Assembly (NCBI GenBank): GCA_965216905.1
Contig: OZ244213.1
Span: 2,170,001 to 2,234,000 of the forward strand
Source of the DNA: G965216905 sp965216905
GTDB lineage: Bacteria; Actinomycetota; Acidimicrobiia; Spongiisociales; ZC4RG35
Length of the DNA: 64,000 bases
Direction of reading: 5' to 3'
Below are positions 33,214 through 41,531 of the stretch, in pieces; the first letter of the stretch is position 1; every line of letters begins with the position of its first letter. A model generated the notes under the pieces. The model was not told the origin of the DNA, made no database searches, and saw only the letters and a list, made by a program, of their open reading frames with translations. Both the position numbers and the translations under genes were made by a program.

Positions 33214-33259
33214 ACACGCGGCCGCTGGAGTCGCTCGATGCCCAGCGGTCGTCGGTGGT

Positions 33260-34018
33260 TCACGGTCGAATCAGTTTGAAGGCCTCGGCCAGTTCGATCC
33301 CGACGTCTCGACCCATGTCCTCGGCCCACTTCCGGAGCCCGGCGGCGAACCGTTCGCGTCCCTCCCCCGTGTGGGCGCCCAGCATGGTCGTTTGCGACTG
33401 GCTGGAGTGACAGAGTAGGGCCTCGACTTTGCGATCGAAGGTCGGTGCGATGTCGACGTGATGGTCGGGCTCGTCGGCCGCGAAGAGGAGAACCGCTTCC
33501 GGTCGGTGTTTGGTGATCCCGCCGACGAGCTGCTCGGGGAAGAAGAGGTGGTCGCGGGCGGCGACCACGCCATCGATCAGCGCCCAGCCGGCCGCACGGT
33601 GATCGGGGTGGATCATGTAGCGCTTCCACGGATCGAACCCGAGCACCACCTCCGGGCGAAGGGAGCGGATCCAATGCGCCACCTCGGCCTGCAACTCCCG
33701 GGAGTGGGTCAGCTCGCCATCGACATGGTCGCCGAACACGATCTCACCACGGACACCCAGCACCTGCGCGGCCCGTCGCTGCTCGTCCTGGCGAGCCCTG
33801 GCGAGTTCCTCGGGCGAGATGGCCGAGTCCCAGGTTCCTTTGCTGCCGTCGGTGAGGATGAGCATCGAGATCTCGCATCCGGCATCCGCCCATGCGGCGA
33901 GCGTGCCGCCGGCTCCGAACTCGGCGTCGTCGGGGTGAGCGGCCACCGTGAGCGCACTGGCCGGCGCATCCAAAGCTGCGGGCCGGTCACGAGCCTCGGC
34001 ATATGGATTGGCGGTCAT
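33260..34018 (-). CDS. PIG-L/LmbE-family deacetylase
   Basis: A 252-residue zinc-dependent N-deacetylase. Zinc ligands lie in AHPDDAEFG and in a later HPDH (MIHPDHRAAG). The group includes mycothiol enzymes (MshB, Mca), but this copy has no decisive feature for one of them. Its ATG overlaps the stop of cofC by four bases, so the two are co-translated. A role in thiol or glycan metabolism is likely. Confidence 0.85.
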   Translation of the reverse strand: MTANPYAEARDRPAALDAPASALTVAAHPDDAEFGAGGTLAAWADAGCEISMLILTDGSKGTWDSAISPEELARARQDEQRRAAQVLGVRGEIVFGDHVDGELTHSRELQAEVAHWIRSLRPEVVLGFDPWKRYMIHPDHRAAGWALIDGVVAARDHLFFPEQLVGGITKHRPEAVLLFAADEPDHHVDIAPTFDRKVEALLCHSSQSQTTMLGAHTGEGRERFAAGLRKWAEDMGRDVGIELAEAFKLIRP

Positions 34019-34632
34019 GAGGCGTGCGCCCGGTGGAACATGGTTGTCAACCAGCGCCCGCGCGGATGGCGACCTGCCGCCTCGATGTCGTCGGGCTGAT
34101 CGATGTCGAGGAGGTAGCCGGTGCGAACCAGGACGACCGGATCGAAGCGGGACAGCGATCGGAGGTGCCGATGGAAGCTGCCCGGTCCGTAGGAGAACCG
34201 GACCCGGCCGTGCCAGCCGAGCAGGCTGGTTCCGCCGTCCGATGAGGGGGCGAGCACCGGCCTGCCGGAGTCGAGCGCGTCGAGACCCGCTTCGACGTCG
34301 GCGACGGTGAGCAGCGGAAGGTCGGCGTGACAGATCGCCCAGGGGACGCCGGCGCTCGTCGCCTTCTGCGCGGCGACGTGGGCGGCCGCATCGAGGCCGG
34401 CACCACCGTCTGGCACCGATCGGACTCCGATCCGGTCCGCCCATCGTTGCGTGTCGCGATCGGAGACGACGGTCAGCGGGGTGGCACCGCTGCGGTCGAT
34501 CGTCTCGATGACTCGAACCGCCATCTCACGACTCAATGTCGCCCGGATGTCGGGGTCGAAGGCGGTTGCCAACCGCTCCTTCGACTTCGTGAACGGCTTG
34601 AGCGGGACGGCGACGAGCGGCGGAACTGGCAT
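34015..34632 (-). CDS. cofC: 2-phospho-L-lactate / phosphoenolpyruvate guanylyltransferase of F420 biosynthesis
   Basis: A 205-residue nucleotidyltransferase. The start VPLKPFTKSKERLA and the catalytic ICHADLPLL are family motifs. In mycobacteria this step (FbiD) uses phosphoenolpyruvate and GTP to make EPPG, the donor of the F420 side chain. The other F420 genes (fbiA/B/C) are not in the window. It shares a transcript with the PIG-L gene and possibly with the small gene before it. No ribosome binding site is clear. Confidence 0.88.
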   Translation of the reverse strand: MPVPPLVAVPLKPFTKSKERLATAFDPDIRATLSREMAVRVIETIDRSGATPLTVVSDRDTQRWADRIGVRSVPDGGAGLDAAAHVAAQKATSAGVPWAICHADLPLLTVADVEAGLDALDSGRPVLAPSSDGGTSLLGWHGRVRFSYGPGSFHRHLRSLSRFDPVVLVRTGYLLDIDQPDDIEAAGRHPRGRWLTTMFHRAHAS

Positions 34633-34648
34633 CGATCCGGGGGAGTGG

Positions 34649-34933
34649 TCAGCGTTCGATGCTCGAGCCGTCGGAACCCGAGGAGAGCTGCGGAGGAAGA
34701 TCGTCGAGTGCGTGGACTTCGCGAGCTACCTCCACCAGCTCCACGCCGCTGGTGGACTCCAACGCCGAGAGGCGATCGGAGTCGATCGTGCCCGAGGCGA
34801 TGCGAATGCGATCGAGCGTGGCGGTGACGTCCAGACCTGCCTGGCGAACCCGCCGGATGACGTCGTCGGAGACCTCCGACAGGCGGACGTTCACAGACAC
34901 TCGGTGGCGGGGGGCGGGACGGTCGGTCGTCAC
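34649..34933 (-). CDS. small unknown protein, propeptide-like
   Basis: A 94-residue protein, not recognised with certainty. The middle resembles the ferredoxin-like I9 prodomain/inhibitor of subtilases, with ISO-type alternation (VSVNVRLSEVSDDVIRRV ... RLSALESTSGVELVEVAREV). It lies 124 nt downstream of a subtilase on the same strand, so a stand-alone chaperone or inhibitor is an attractive guess. It has its own -10-like TACACT six bases before the GTG, and it ends 16 nt before cofC. Confidence 0.55.
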   Translation of the reverse strand: MTTDRPAPRHRVSVNVRLSEVSDDVIRRVRQAGLDVTATLDRIRIASGTIDSDRLSALESTSGVELVEVAREVHALDDLPPQLSSGSDGSSIER

Positions 34934-34939
34934 ACCCCC

Positions 34940-34945
34940 AGTGTA
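34940..34945 (-). promoter_or_regulatory. putative -10 element of the small gene and cofC operon
   Basis: TACACT on the minus strand with six bases to GTG 34933. Confidence 0.45.
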
Positions 34946-35057
34946 CGAGGTCCGGTCGGTTGACGGGTTGCCGGGCCGAAGTGCCACCGTCCCGGCTTCT
35001 CGCGACCGGAACGGTACGTTCTCCGGTCGGTTTGGGTCATAAAAAGCCCGGTGGGGA

Positions 35058-36437
35058 TCAGGTGGCGGGGATGTGGGCGAGGCCGAGGCCGACATCGACG
35101 GAGGGGAGTTCCAGGCCGGAGGCTTCCAGCAGCAGCCGGGCCACGAGATCTCCGCCGCTGAACTGCTCACGCCCCTGGAGGACGGCGGCGACGCCGGCCA
35201 CGTGGGGCGTGGCCATCGATGTTCCGCTGTACGAGGCGTGCCCGCCGCCGGGCACCGAGGAGAGCACGTCCACGCCGGGCCCACCCACGGCGACGTGGTC
35301 CACCCCCACCCGGCCGGAGTTCGAGAACCAGGCGATGTCGAGCGTCCGGTCGATCGCTCCCACCGCCACGATGGTCGGGCAATTGGCCGGATGGCTGATC
35401 GAGCGGACGGAGTCCGGACGCCGGCTGTCGTTTCCGGCCGCCGCCACGATCACGGTCCCCGCCGCCAGCGCCTCTCTGGCCACTTCCTCGAAGATGGCCG
35501 AGTGCGGTGTGCCGTCGGGGAGTGATGCGCCGAGCGACATCGAGACGATGTGGCATCCGTTCTCGAGTGCCCATTCGATACCGGCCAGAATCGTGCCGTC
35601 GCTCCCCCGACCGTTGTCGCCGAGGACCTTCCCGCAGTACAGAGACGCCGCCGACGCCACCCCGAAGCGGGGAACCCCGACCGGGGCGTCTCGCCCGGCG
35701 ACCGTGCCCGCGCAGTGGGTGCCGTGGCCGTGACCGTCATGGGGACCTTCGCCGACGACGAACGAAGCGGTGGAGGCCACCGCCGCCGCCAGGTCCGGAT
35801 GCTCGCGGTCGACCCCGGTGTCGAGCACCGCCACCCGGGCGCCCGCCCCTTCGTTCGAGGCAGCGTCTGCTCCAACCGCCTGCAGACCCCACGTGTGGGT
35901 GGCGGTGTCCTCGAAAGGACCGCGTGGAAGCGCGCGGACGCCGACGGCGCGGCCGATTCCCGGGACGTTGGCCCGGAGCGCTTCGGCCAGCCCATCGACT
36001 CCGTCGCGATAGCCTTGCAGGTAGTCGGTGCACACCCAGACGACTCGCTCGCGTTCCATCATTCGGATGGGGGTCGTGCCCTCGGCGGCAACCACGGCGA
36101 GACTGTGCTCGCGGTCTTCCTGGGCCTCGACGATCGCCACGCCCACCTCGTCGAGCATCACTGCGGTGGAGCCGGCGACATCCCGCATCGCCTCCTGAAG
36201 GCCCGACTCCGACCCGGCGTACTCCGACGAGTGGGCCACCTCGACACCGATGGTCGATTGGAGCGCCTGGTTCAGCTCTCGCATCGAGGCCGCAGTGGGC
36301 TTGTTGTCCTTCTTCCGTTCGACGTGGGTCTTGATGAGGAGCCGGTTGGTCGTGTTGGTCGGCGAGAGCCCGGGCGTCTCGCCCCGGTCCATCGGAGGAA
36401 CTCCGATCTCGAAGGTCGGTCGTGGTCGCTGTTCCAT
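35058..36437 (-). CDS. S8 subtilisin-like serine protease without a signal peptide
   Basis: A 459-residue protease. The triad is Asp206 (VLDTGVD), His238 (HGTHCAG) and Ser407 (GTSMATPH), with oxyanion Asn336. An N-terminal region of about 195 residues precedes the catalytic domain and shows no signal peptide or membrane segment; the first 30 residues are polar. It may act inside the cell or be exported by another route. ATG 36437 has GGAGG upstream. A propeptide-like small protein is encoded downstream. Confidence 0.88.
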   Translation of the reverse strand: MEQRPRPTFEIGVPPMDRGETPGLSPTNTTNRLLIKTHVERKKDNKPTAASMRELNQALQSTIGVEVAHSSEYAGSESGLQEAMRDVAGSTAVMLDEVGVAIVEAQEDREHSLAVVAAEGTTPIRMMERERVVWVCTDYLQGYRDGVDGLAEALRANVPGIGRAVGVRALPRGPFEDTATHTWGLQAVGADAASNEGAGARVAVLDTGVDREHPDLAAAVASTASFVVGEGPHDGHGHGTHCAGTVAGRDAPVGVPRFGVASAASLYCGKVLGDNGRGSDGTILAGIEWALENGCHIVSMSLGASLPDGTPHSAIFEEVAREALAAGTVIVAAAGNDSRRPDSVRSISHPANCPTIVAVGAIDRTLDIAWFSNSGRVGVDHVAVGGPGVDVLSSVPGGGHASYSGTSMATPHVAGVAAVLQGREQFSGGDLVARLLLEASGLELPSVDVGLGLAHIPAT

Positions 36438-36502
36438 CACATCCTCCAGGTTCCCTTCTGCCCAAGAGACGCTCGGCATGGCCGACAGATACGTCGGTGC
36501 CG

Positions 36503-36508
36503 TACGCT
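36503..36508 (+). promoter_or_regulatory. putative -10 element of the LLM oxidoreductase gene
   Basis: TACGCT ends six bases before the ATG at 36515. Confidence 0.5.
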
Positions 36509-36514
36509 CAGGTC

Positions 36515-37498
36515 ATGGATTTCGGAGCATTCGTACCCCAAGGATGGCGTTTCGACCTGGTCGGCGTCGAGAAGGCCCGACATTGGGAGGTGATGGCCGG
36601 GGTTGCCGGCACCATCGAAGAGAGCGGATTCACCAGTGCGTGGGTCTACGACCACTTCCACACCACGCCGGTCCCATCACAGGAAGTGACTTATGAGGCC
36701 TGGACGCTGATGGCGGCATTGGCGGTCTCCACCAACTCGGTGCGGTTGGGTCAGATGTGTACCTGCAACTCCTACCGTCCACCCGCCTACCTGGCGAAGG
36801 TGGCCGCCTCGATCGATGTGATCTCGGAAGGACGCCTGGAGATGGGAATCGGGGGCGGCTGGTACGAACACGAGTATCTGGGATACGGCTACCCGTTCCC
36901 CAAGGCTTCCGTTCGACTGGGCCAGCTCCGCGAGGCCGTCGAGATCATGCGGCGGATGTGGACCGAGGACGAGGTCGTGTTTCACGGCGAGCATTACCGC
37001 CTGGAAGGGGCGATCTGTCAGCCCAAACCGGTCCAGGACCCGCACGTCCCGCTGTGGATTGCCGGAGGTGGCGAGAAGATCACCCTCGCCATCGCCGCCC
37101 GGCATGCCGACTACACCAACTTCGGGAACGGTTCGGTCGAGGCCTTCGCCCACAAGTCGGAGGTACTGGCCGGACACTGCCGGGAGATCGGTCGTGACGT
37201 GGACGAGATCACCCGCTCCACCAACCTCAATGTCATCTGCGGCGAGAGCGAGGCCCACGTCGAGGACCAACTCCGCCGATTCGAGTCTTTCGCCATCGGT
37301 GAGATCGGCGAGGAGCGGGGACGGGCGGCGGCCGATCTGTTCCGAGAGATGTCGGGAACCCCCGAACAGCTCGTCGAGAAGCTCCGGCCGTGGGCGGCGG
37401 CGGGGATGGCCTACGCCATCGTGTACTTTCCGATGGTGGCGATCGACCCATCGGGCTTGGAGCTGTTCGGCCGGGAGGTCATCCCCGCCTTCGGCTGA
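36515..37498 (+). CDS. luciferase-like (LLM class) F420-dependent oxidoreductase
   Basis: A 327-residue TIM-barrel oxidoreductase of the bacterial luciferase superfamily. It shows the family pattern ASIDVISEGRLEMGIGGGW, the region RLGQLREAVEIMRRMW, and PLWIAGGGEKITL. F420 rather than FMN is preferred by inference from the actinobacterial context and the cofC gene. The substrate is unknown. It is divergent from the subtilase gene. Confidence 0.88.
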   Translation: MDFGAFVPQGWRFDLVGVEKARHWEVMAGVAGTIEESGFTSAWVYDHFHTTPVPSQEVTYEAWTLMAALAVSTNSVRLGQMCTCNSYRPPAYLAKVAASIDVISEGRLEMGIGGGWYEHEYLGYGYPFPKASVRLGQLREAVEIMRRMWTEDEVVFHGEHYRLEGAICQPKPVQDPHVPLWIAGGGEKITLAIAARHADYTNFGNGSVEAFAHKSEVLAGHCREIGRDVDEITRSTNLNVICGESEAHVEDQLRRFESFAIGEIGEERGRAAADLFREMSGTPEQLVEKLRPWAAAGMAYAIVYFPMVAIDPSGLELFGREVIPAFG

Positions 37499-37519
37499 GC
37501 CGGATCGGCCACTGCCGCC

Positions 37520-37960
37520 TCAGGGGACGATCACCACCGGGCACGGCGCCTCGTGGGCGATCCGATCGGAGACCGAACCCATCATCATTCGCTCCACCAG
37601 GCCGGCGCCCCGGCGCCCGACCACCAGCAGGTCGGCGGACGCCGACTCACACAGCGCCAGGATCATGCCGGCCGGGTCGCCGACCTCCTCGACCGTGTCG
37701 ACCTCGACACCATCGGCGACGAGGTTCGAGAGCGTCGCATCGAGCACTTCCCGACGGCCGGCCAAAACGGCGTCCGCCATCGCCTGCGGTGTGGGAGGCG
37801 AACCGGCCAGCCCCCACCAACCCTCCGGAGGGCGGACCACGGTGACGAGGGTGACCCGGCCGGCGTTCTTCCGGGCGATGTCCACCGCCAGCTGTGCTCC
37901 ATGGACGCTCTGGGGCGAACCATCCACCGCCGCCACGATCCGCTGCGGGTTCCAAGACAT
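37520..37960 (-). CDS. universal stress protein (UspA family)
   Basis: A 146-residue UspA-fold protein. The N-terminal VAAVDGSPQS and the C-terminal ATP-binding GRRGAGLVERMMMGSVSDRIAHEAPCPVVIVP fit the ATP-binding class. ATG 37960 has GAGGAG upstream. It probably acts in dormancy or stress adaptation. Convergent with the LLM gene. Confidence 0.93.
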   Translation of the reverse strand: MSWNPQRIVAAVDGSPQSVHGAQLAVDIARKNAGRVTLVTVVRPPEGWWGLAGSPPTPQAMADAVLAGRREVLDATLSNLVADGVEVDTVEEVGDPAGMILALCESASADLLVVGRRGAGLVERMMMGSVSDRIAHEAPCPVVIVP

Positions 37961-38084
37961 GTGACTCCTCGTCTTCTGTGCCCCGCAGGCTATCCGATCG
38001 GCATTTGGCGGATCGGCGTCTTGGCGCCGCCGGGAGCCGGTTGCAGAATGGGGGTTCGCGCCGGAGGGAACGAGGGAAGACACG

Positions 38085-39689
38085 ATGGACGCAGCAACCG
38101 TGGGCATCACCCGCCCGAGGGTGGTGATCGCCGAGAGCATCGCCGACGCCGGGGTGTCGATGCTGGCCGAGGAGTGCTCGGTCGACGTGGCGGTGGGGTC
38201 GACTCGGGCGGAGCTGATGGACCGACTGGCCGCCGCGGAGGCGCTGATCGTTCGATCTGCCACCGTAGTGGACCGGTCGCTGATCGAAGCCGCACCGTCG
38301 TTGCGGGTCATCGGACGTGCCGGGATTGGGGTCGACAACGTCGATCTGGAGGCAGCCACCGGAAGGGGGGTCTTGGTCGTGAACGCCCCGCACGCCAACT
38401 CGATCTCCGCCGCCGAGCATGCCATGGCTCTGTTGCTCGCCCAGGCCCGCGAGGTGCCGCGGGCCCACGCATCGCTGACCGCCGGCGACTGGGATCGGTC
38501 TCGGTTTCAGGGAGTCGAGCTACACGGCAAGACCGTCGGAGTGCTCGGCTTGGGCAAGATCGGCACGCTGGTGGCCCGCCGGTGTCTGGCGTTCGGCATG
38601 AAGGTGCTGGCCTACGACCCATTCGTATCCGCCGAGCAGGCGCGTCGCATGGGCGTCGAACCCGCCCCGCTGGACGCGGTGCTCGAGGCCTCCGACTTCA
38701 TCACCATCCATCTCCCGAAGACCAAGGAGACGGTGGGCCTGCTGGGGAAGGAGAACCTGGCCAAGCTGCCACCGGGAGCTCGCATCGTCAACACCGCCCG
38801 AGGCAGCATCGTCGACGAGTCGGCGCTGGCCGAGGCGATCCGGGAGGGCCGGATCGGTGGCGCCGCACTGGACGTGTTCGAGAGCGAGCCGGTCACGTCC
38901 AGCCCGCTCTTCGAGTTGCCGGAAGTGGTCGTGACGCCCCATCTGGCCGCATCGACGGCAGAAGCCCAGGACAAGGCGGGCACCGACACCGCCGCCGCGG
39001 TTCTGGCGGCGCTCCGGGGTGAGCTGGTGTTGACGGCCGTCAATCTCGACCTGGGTCGGGAGGTGTCCGACGTCGTCCGGAGCCACCATCAGCTGGCCGA
39101 ACTCATCGGTCGAGCGTTCATCGGCTTGGCGGGCAGCCTTCCGGATCGCCTCACCCTCCGCGCCGAGGGCAGGCTCGCCCGGCACGACGTCACGTCGCTT
39201 CGGCTGGCGCTGCTCAGAGGGATCTTCTCGGCCGTCCACACCGAACCGGTCACCTATGTCAATGCACCGGAGATCGCCCGTCGGAGTGGTCTCACCGTGG
39301 AGACCACCGCCACCGAGATCGAGCCCGACTACCTCACGGTGCTCGGACTGGAGGCAGACGTGGCGGGCCGGACGGTCACCCTTGCCGGAACCAACTCTCG
39401 CAAGGGGCCGATGCTGGTGGAGGTACTCGGACACGATGTGGAGTTGCCGTTCTCGCCGCACGTGCTGGTGGTGCGGAACGACGATCGACCGGGGGTGATC
39501 GGCCGGCTCGGGAGCTTCATCGGTTCCGAAGAGGTGAATATCGCCAACATGGTGGTGGGGCGTTCGCGGGCAGATCGAGCCTCGGCGCTGATGGGGTTGA
39601 ACCTCGACCAACCGCTCTCCGCGGAACAGCTCGACGGGGTTCGAAAGCTGGACGGCATCGTCGACGCCACGTACCTCGAGTTGGGCTGA
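38085..39689 (+). CDS. serA: D-3-phosphoglycerate dehydrogenase
   Basis: A 534-residue first enzyme of serine biosynthesis, oxidising 3-phosphoglycerate with NAD+. The order is substrate domain, Rossmann domain (GVLGLGKIGTLVARR), a second substrate part, then the actinobacterial ASB domain (about 320-450) and a C-terminal ACT domain (about 460-534) for serine feedback. Motif NTARGSIVDE and the later HLAAST are conserved. ATG 38085 has a GAGGGAAG leader. Confidence 0.96.
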   Translation: MDAATVGITRPRVVIAESIADAGVSMLAEECSVDVAVGSTRAELMDRLAAAEALIVRSATVVDRSLIEAAPSLRVIGRAGIGVDNVDLEAATGRGVLVVNAPHANSISAAEHAMALLLAQAREVPRAHASLTAGDWDRSRFQGVELHGKTVGVLGLGKIGTLVARRCLAFGMKVLAYDPFVSAEQARRMGVEPAPLDAVLEASDFITIHLPKTKETVGLLGKENLAKLPPGARIVNTARGSIVDESALAEAIREGRIGGAALDVFESEPVTSSPLFELPEVVVTPHLAASTAEAQDKAGTDTAAAVLAALRGELVLTAVNLDLGREVSDVVRSHHQLAELIGRAFIGLAGSLPDRLTLRAEGRLARHDVTSLRLALLRGIFSAVHTEPVTYVNAPEIARRSGLTVETTATEIEPDYLTVLGLEADVAGRTVTLAGTNSRKGPMLVEVLGHDVELPFSPHVLVVRNDDRPGVIGRLGSFIGSEEVNIANMVVGRSRADRASALMGLNLDQPLSAEQLDGVRKLDGIVDATYLELG

Positions 39690-39694
39690 ACCCG

Positions 39695-40246
39695 TCAGCC
39701 GATCAGCGACTGGACCGCCCATCCGGCCGTCAATCCGTACAGTCCGGCGACCAGGTCGTCGGCGGTGATCCCCACGCCGCCCGGAAGCCGCTCGGCGGCC
39801 GCCACGCCGGGGAACCACGACTTGGCGATATCGGCGATTCGAAACACGACGAAACCGGCGATCGCCGGGACCGTCGACAGACCGATCACCGAGAGGAGCG
39901 TTCCGGCCGCCTCGTCGATCACCACCCAGCCCGGATCCCCATCGTCGGGGTGGAGTCCATGGGTCGACCACACCGAGGCCCCGGTCACGATCGCGGCCAG
40001 GCCGGCGGTGACCCACCAGGAGCCCGGCGACCACCAGAGCACGGCGACCAACGTCACCACGCCCGCCACCGTGCCCGCCCCGTCATCGCTCCCTCGCAGC
40101 CGCCCGAGGATCAGCCCGGTTCCGAACCAGGATGCGAAGAATCGGCGCCAAGAGCGGGACACTGTCGGGCGAGGGTACTCCTCGCCGGTCGAACGGCGGC
40201 CAAGCGACGACACCGGTTCGCCCGGGACGCCCCGCCGGGGCATCAT
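39695..40246 (-). CDS. pgpA: phosphatidylglycerophosphatase A
   Basis: A 183-residue membrane phosphatase making phosphatidylglycerol. It has GTGLILGRLRGSDDGAGT near residue 42, DPGWVVIDEAAG and RIADIAKSWFPG, the family's conserved acidic motifs. Four membrane segments are predicted. The start overlaps the divergent upstream ORF, whose better start is further downstream. Confidence 0.85.
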   Translation of the reverse strand: MMPRRGVPGEPVSSLGRRSTGEEYPRPTVSRSWRRFFASWFGTGLILGRLRGSDDGAGTVAGVVTLVAVLWWSPGSWWVTAGLAAIVTGASVWSTHGLHPDDGDPGWVVIDEAAGTLLSVIGLSTVPAIAGFVVFRIADIAKSWFPGVAAAERLPGGVGITADDLVAGLYGLTAGWAVQSLIG

Positions 40247-40274
40247 GGTGACTCACGCGCAGGAGGAACCGAGG

Positions 40275-40742
40275 GTGGCACAGCAACCGAACATCCAGGT
40301 CGACCCATCCGACCGGCCCCGGCCGACGCCGCAGCCGGCGCCCGCTCGGCTCGGCCCGGACGACCGGCCGGGCGTGATCACCCGCCCCGAAGAGATGCCA
40401 TCGGGACCCGGGTTCGGGACGCCGGGGCCCGATGCCGGATACGGGCTTCGGCTCATCCGGCACTTCGAACCAGGCCTCGACCCCGACATGGAGGCGGTGC
40501 TCGCCGCGCTCATGACCGCACGAGCGGCTCGGTTCGGCCGGGCGCCCATCGTGCAGGACTTGGAAGTCGCCAAGCTGTTGGCGGGCGTGGGAGATGGGAT
40601 CCCCGATCACATCCGAGAACGGGCGGAGCGGTGGGTTGCGTCCGTTCCCCACGAGCGATCGAAGGGTCGTTCGGCGGTCGAAGACGTCGATCCCGAGCTG
40701 CTCGCGTTGGAACCGGACGTCATCCGGTCACGGCTGAGCTGA
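40275..40742 (+). CDS. conserved hypothetical protein
   Basis: A 155-residue protein, not recognised. The first 55 residues are Pro-rich and probably disordered; the rest looks helical (DMEAVLAALMTARAARFG). GTG 40275 has a perfect AGGAGG 8 nt upstream and is preferred to the ATG 40245, which would overlap pgpA. It starts an operon with an FAA hydrolase and gltX. Confidence 0.65.
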   Translation: MAQQPNIQVDPSDRPRPTPQPAPARLGPDDRPGVITRPEEMPSGPGFGTPGPDAGYGLRLIRHFEPGLDPDMEAVLAALMTARAARFGRAPIVQDLEVAKLLAGVGDGIPDHIRERAERWVASVPHERSKGRSAVEDVDPELLALEPDVIRSRLS

Positions 40743-40748
40743 AACGCC

Positions 40749-41531
40749 GTGAAGATCGTCAGATTCAAGGCGGGGGACGACATCGCCTACGGACTCGCCG
40801 AGGCGGCCGGTGTGACGGTGTACCAGGGGTCGCCGTTCGTGGCCTGGGAGCCGACCGAGACGGTGCTGCCCTGGGAGGTGGTGCAGTTGTTGTCCCCGGT
40901 GCTGCCGTCCAAGGTGGTGTGTGTCGGCAAGAACTACACCGACCACATCGAGGAGATGGATCAGGCACTGGGATGGAAGTCGGAACCGCTGCCCGAGAAC
41001 CCGATCATCTTCCTCAAGCCGGCCACATCGGTGGTCGGCCCCGACGCTTCGATCGTCTACCCCACGGCGTCGGCAGACGTGCACCACGAGGCGGAGCTGG
41101 CGGTGGTGGTCGGGAAGGTCTCCAAGTCGGTCAAGGCCGAAGACGCGGGCTCGCACATCTTCGGCTACACGATCGGAAACGACATCACTGCCCGTGATCT
41201 GCAGCGACATGACGGCCAATGGACGCGTGGCAAGGGTTTCGACACCTTCTGTCCGCTCGGACCCGCCATCGAGACCGAGTTCGACCCACTCGAGCGCAAC
41301 TCCGTCGTGTGCCGGGTCGACGGCGAGGTCCGGCAGGCCGGGTTCACCTCCGACATGATCTTCGGTGTCGCCGAGATCTTCGAGTTCGTGACCGCGGTGA
41401 TGACGTTGCTTCCCGGCGACGTCATTCTCACCGGTACGCCCTCCGGCGTGGGTCCCGTGTTGCCAGGCGACATCGTCGAGGCGGAGATCGATGGGATCGG
41501 CGTCCTGCGAAACCGGGTGGTCTCACGATGA
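40749..41531 (+). CDS. fumarylacetoacetate hydrolase family protein
   Basis: A 260-residue FAH-fold enzyme, probably cleaving or decarboxylating a beta-keto acid such as oxaloacetate, or hydrolysing an acylpyruvate. The motifs KVVCVGKNYTDHI, HHEAELAVVVGK and LTGTPSGVGP are diagnostic. GTG 40749 is six bases after the preceding gene. Its TGA overlaps the gltX ATG by four bases. Confidence 0.88.
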   Translation: MKIVRFKAGDDIAYGLAEAAGVTVYQGSPFVAWEPTETVLPWEVVQLLSPVLPSKVVCVGKNYTDHIEEMDQALGWKSEPLPENPIIFLKPATSVVGPDASIVYPTASADVHHEAELAVVVGKVSKSVKAEDAGSHIFGYTIGNDITARDLQRHDGQWTRGKGFDTFCPLGPAIETEFDPLERNSVVCRVDGEVRQAGFTSDMIFGVAEIFEFVTAVMTLLPGDVILTGTPSGVGPVLPGDIVEAEIDGIGVLRNRVVSR

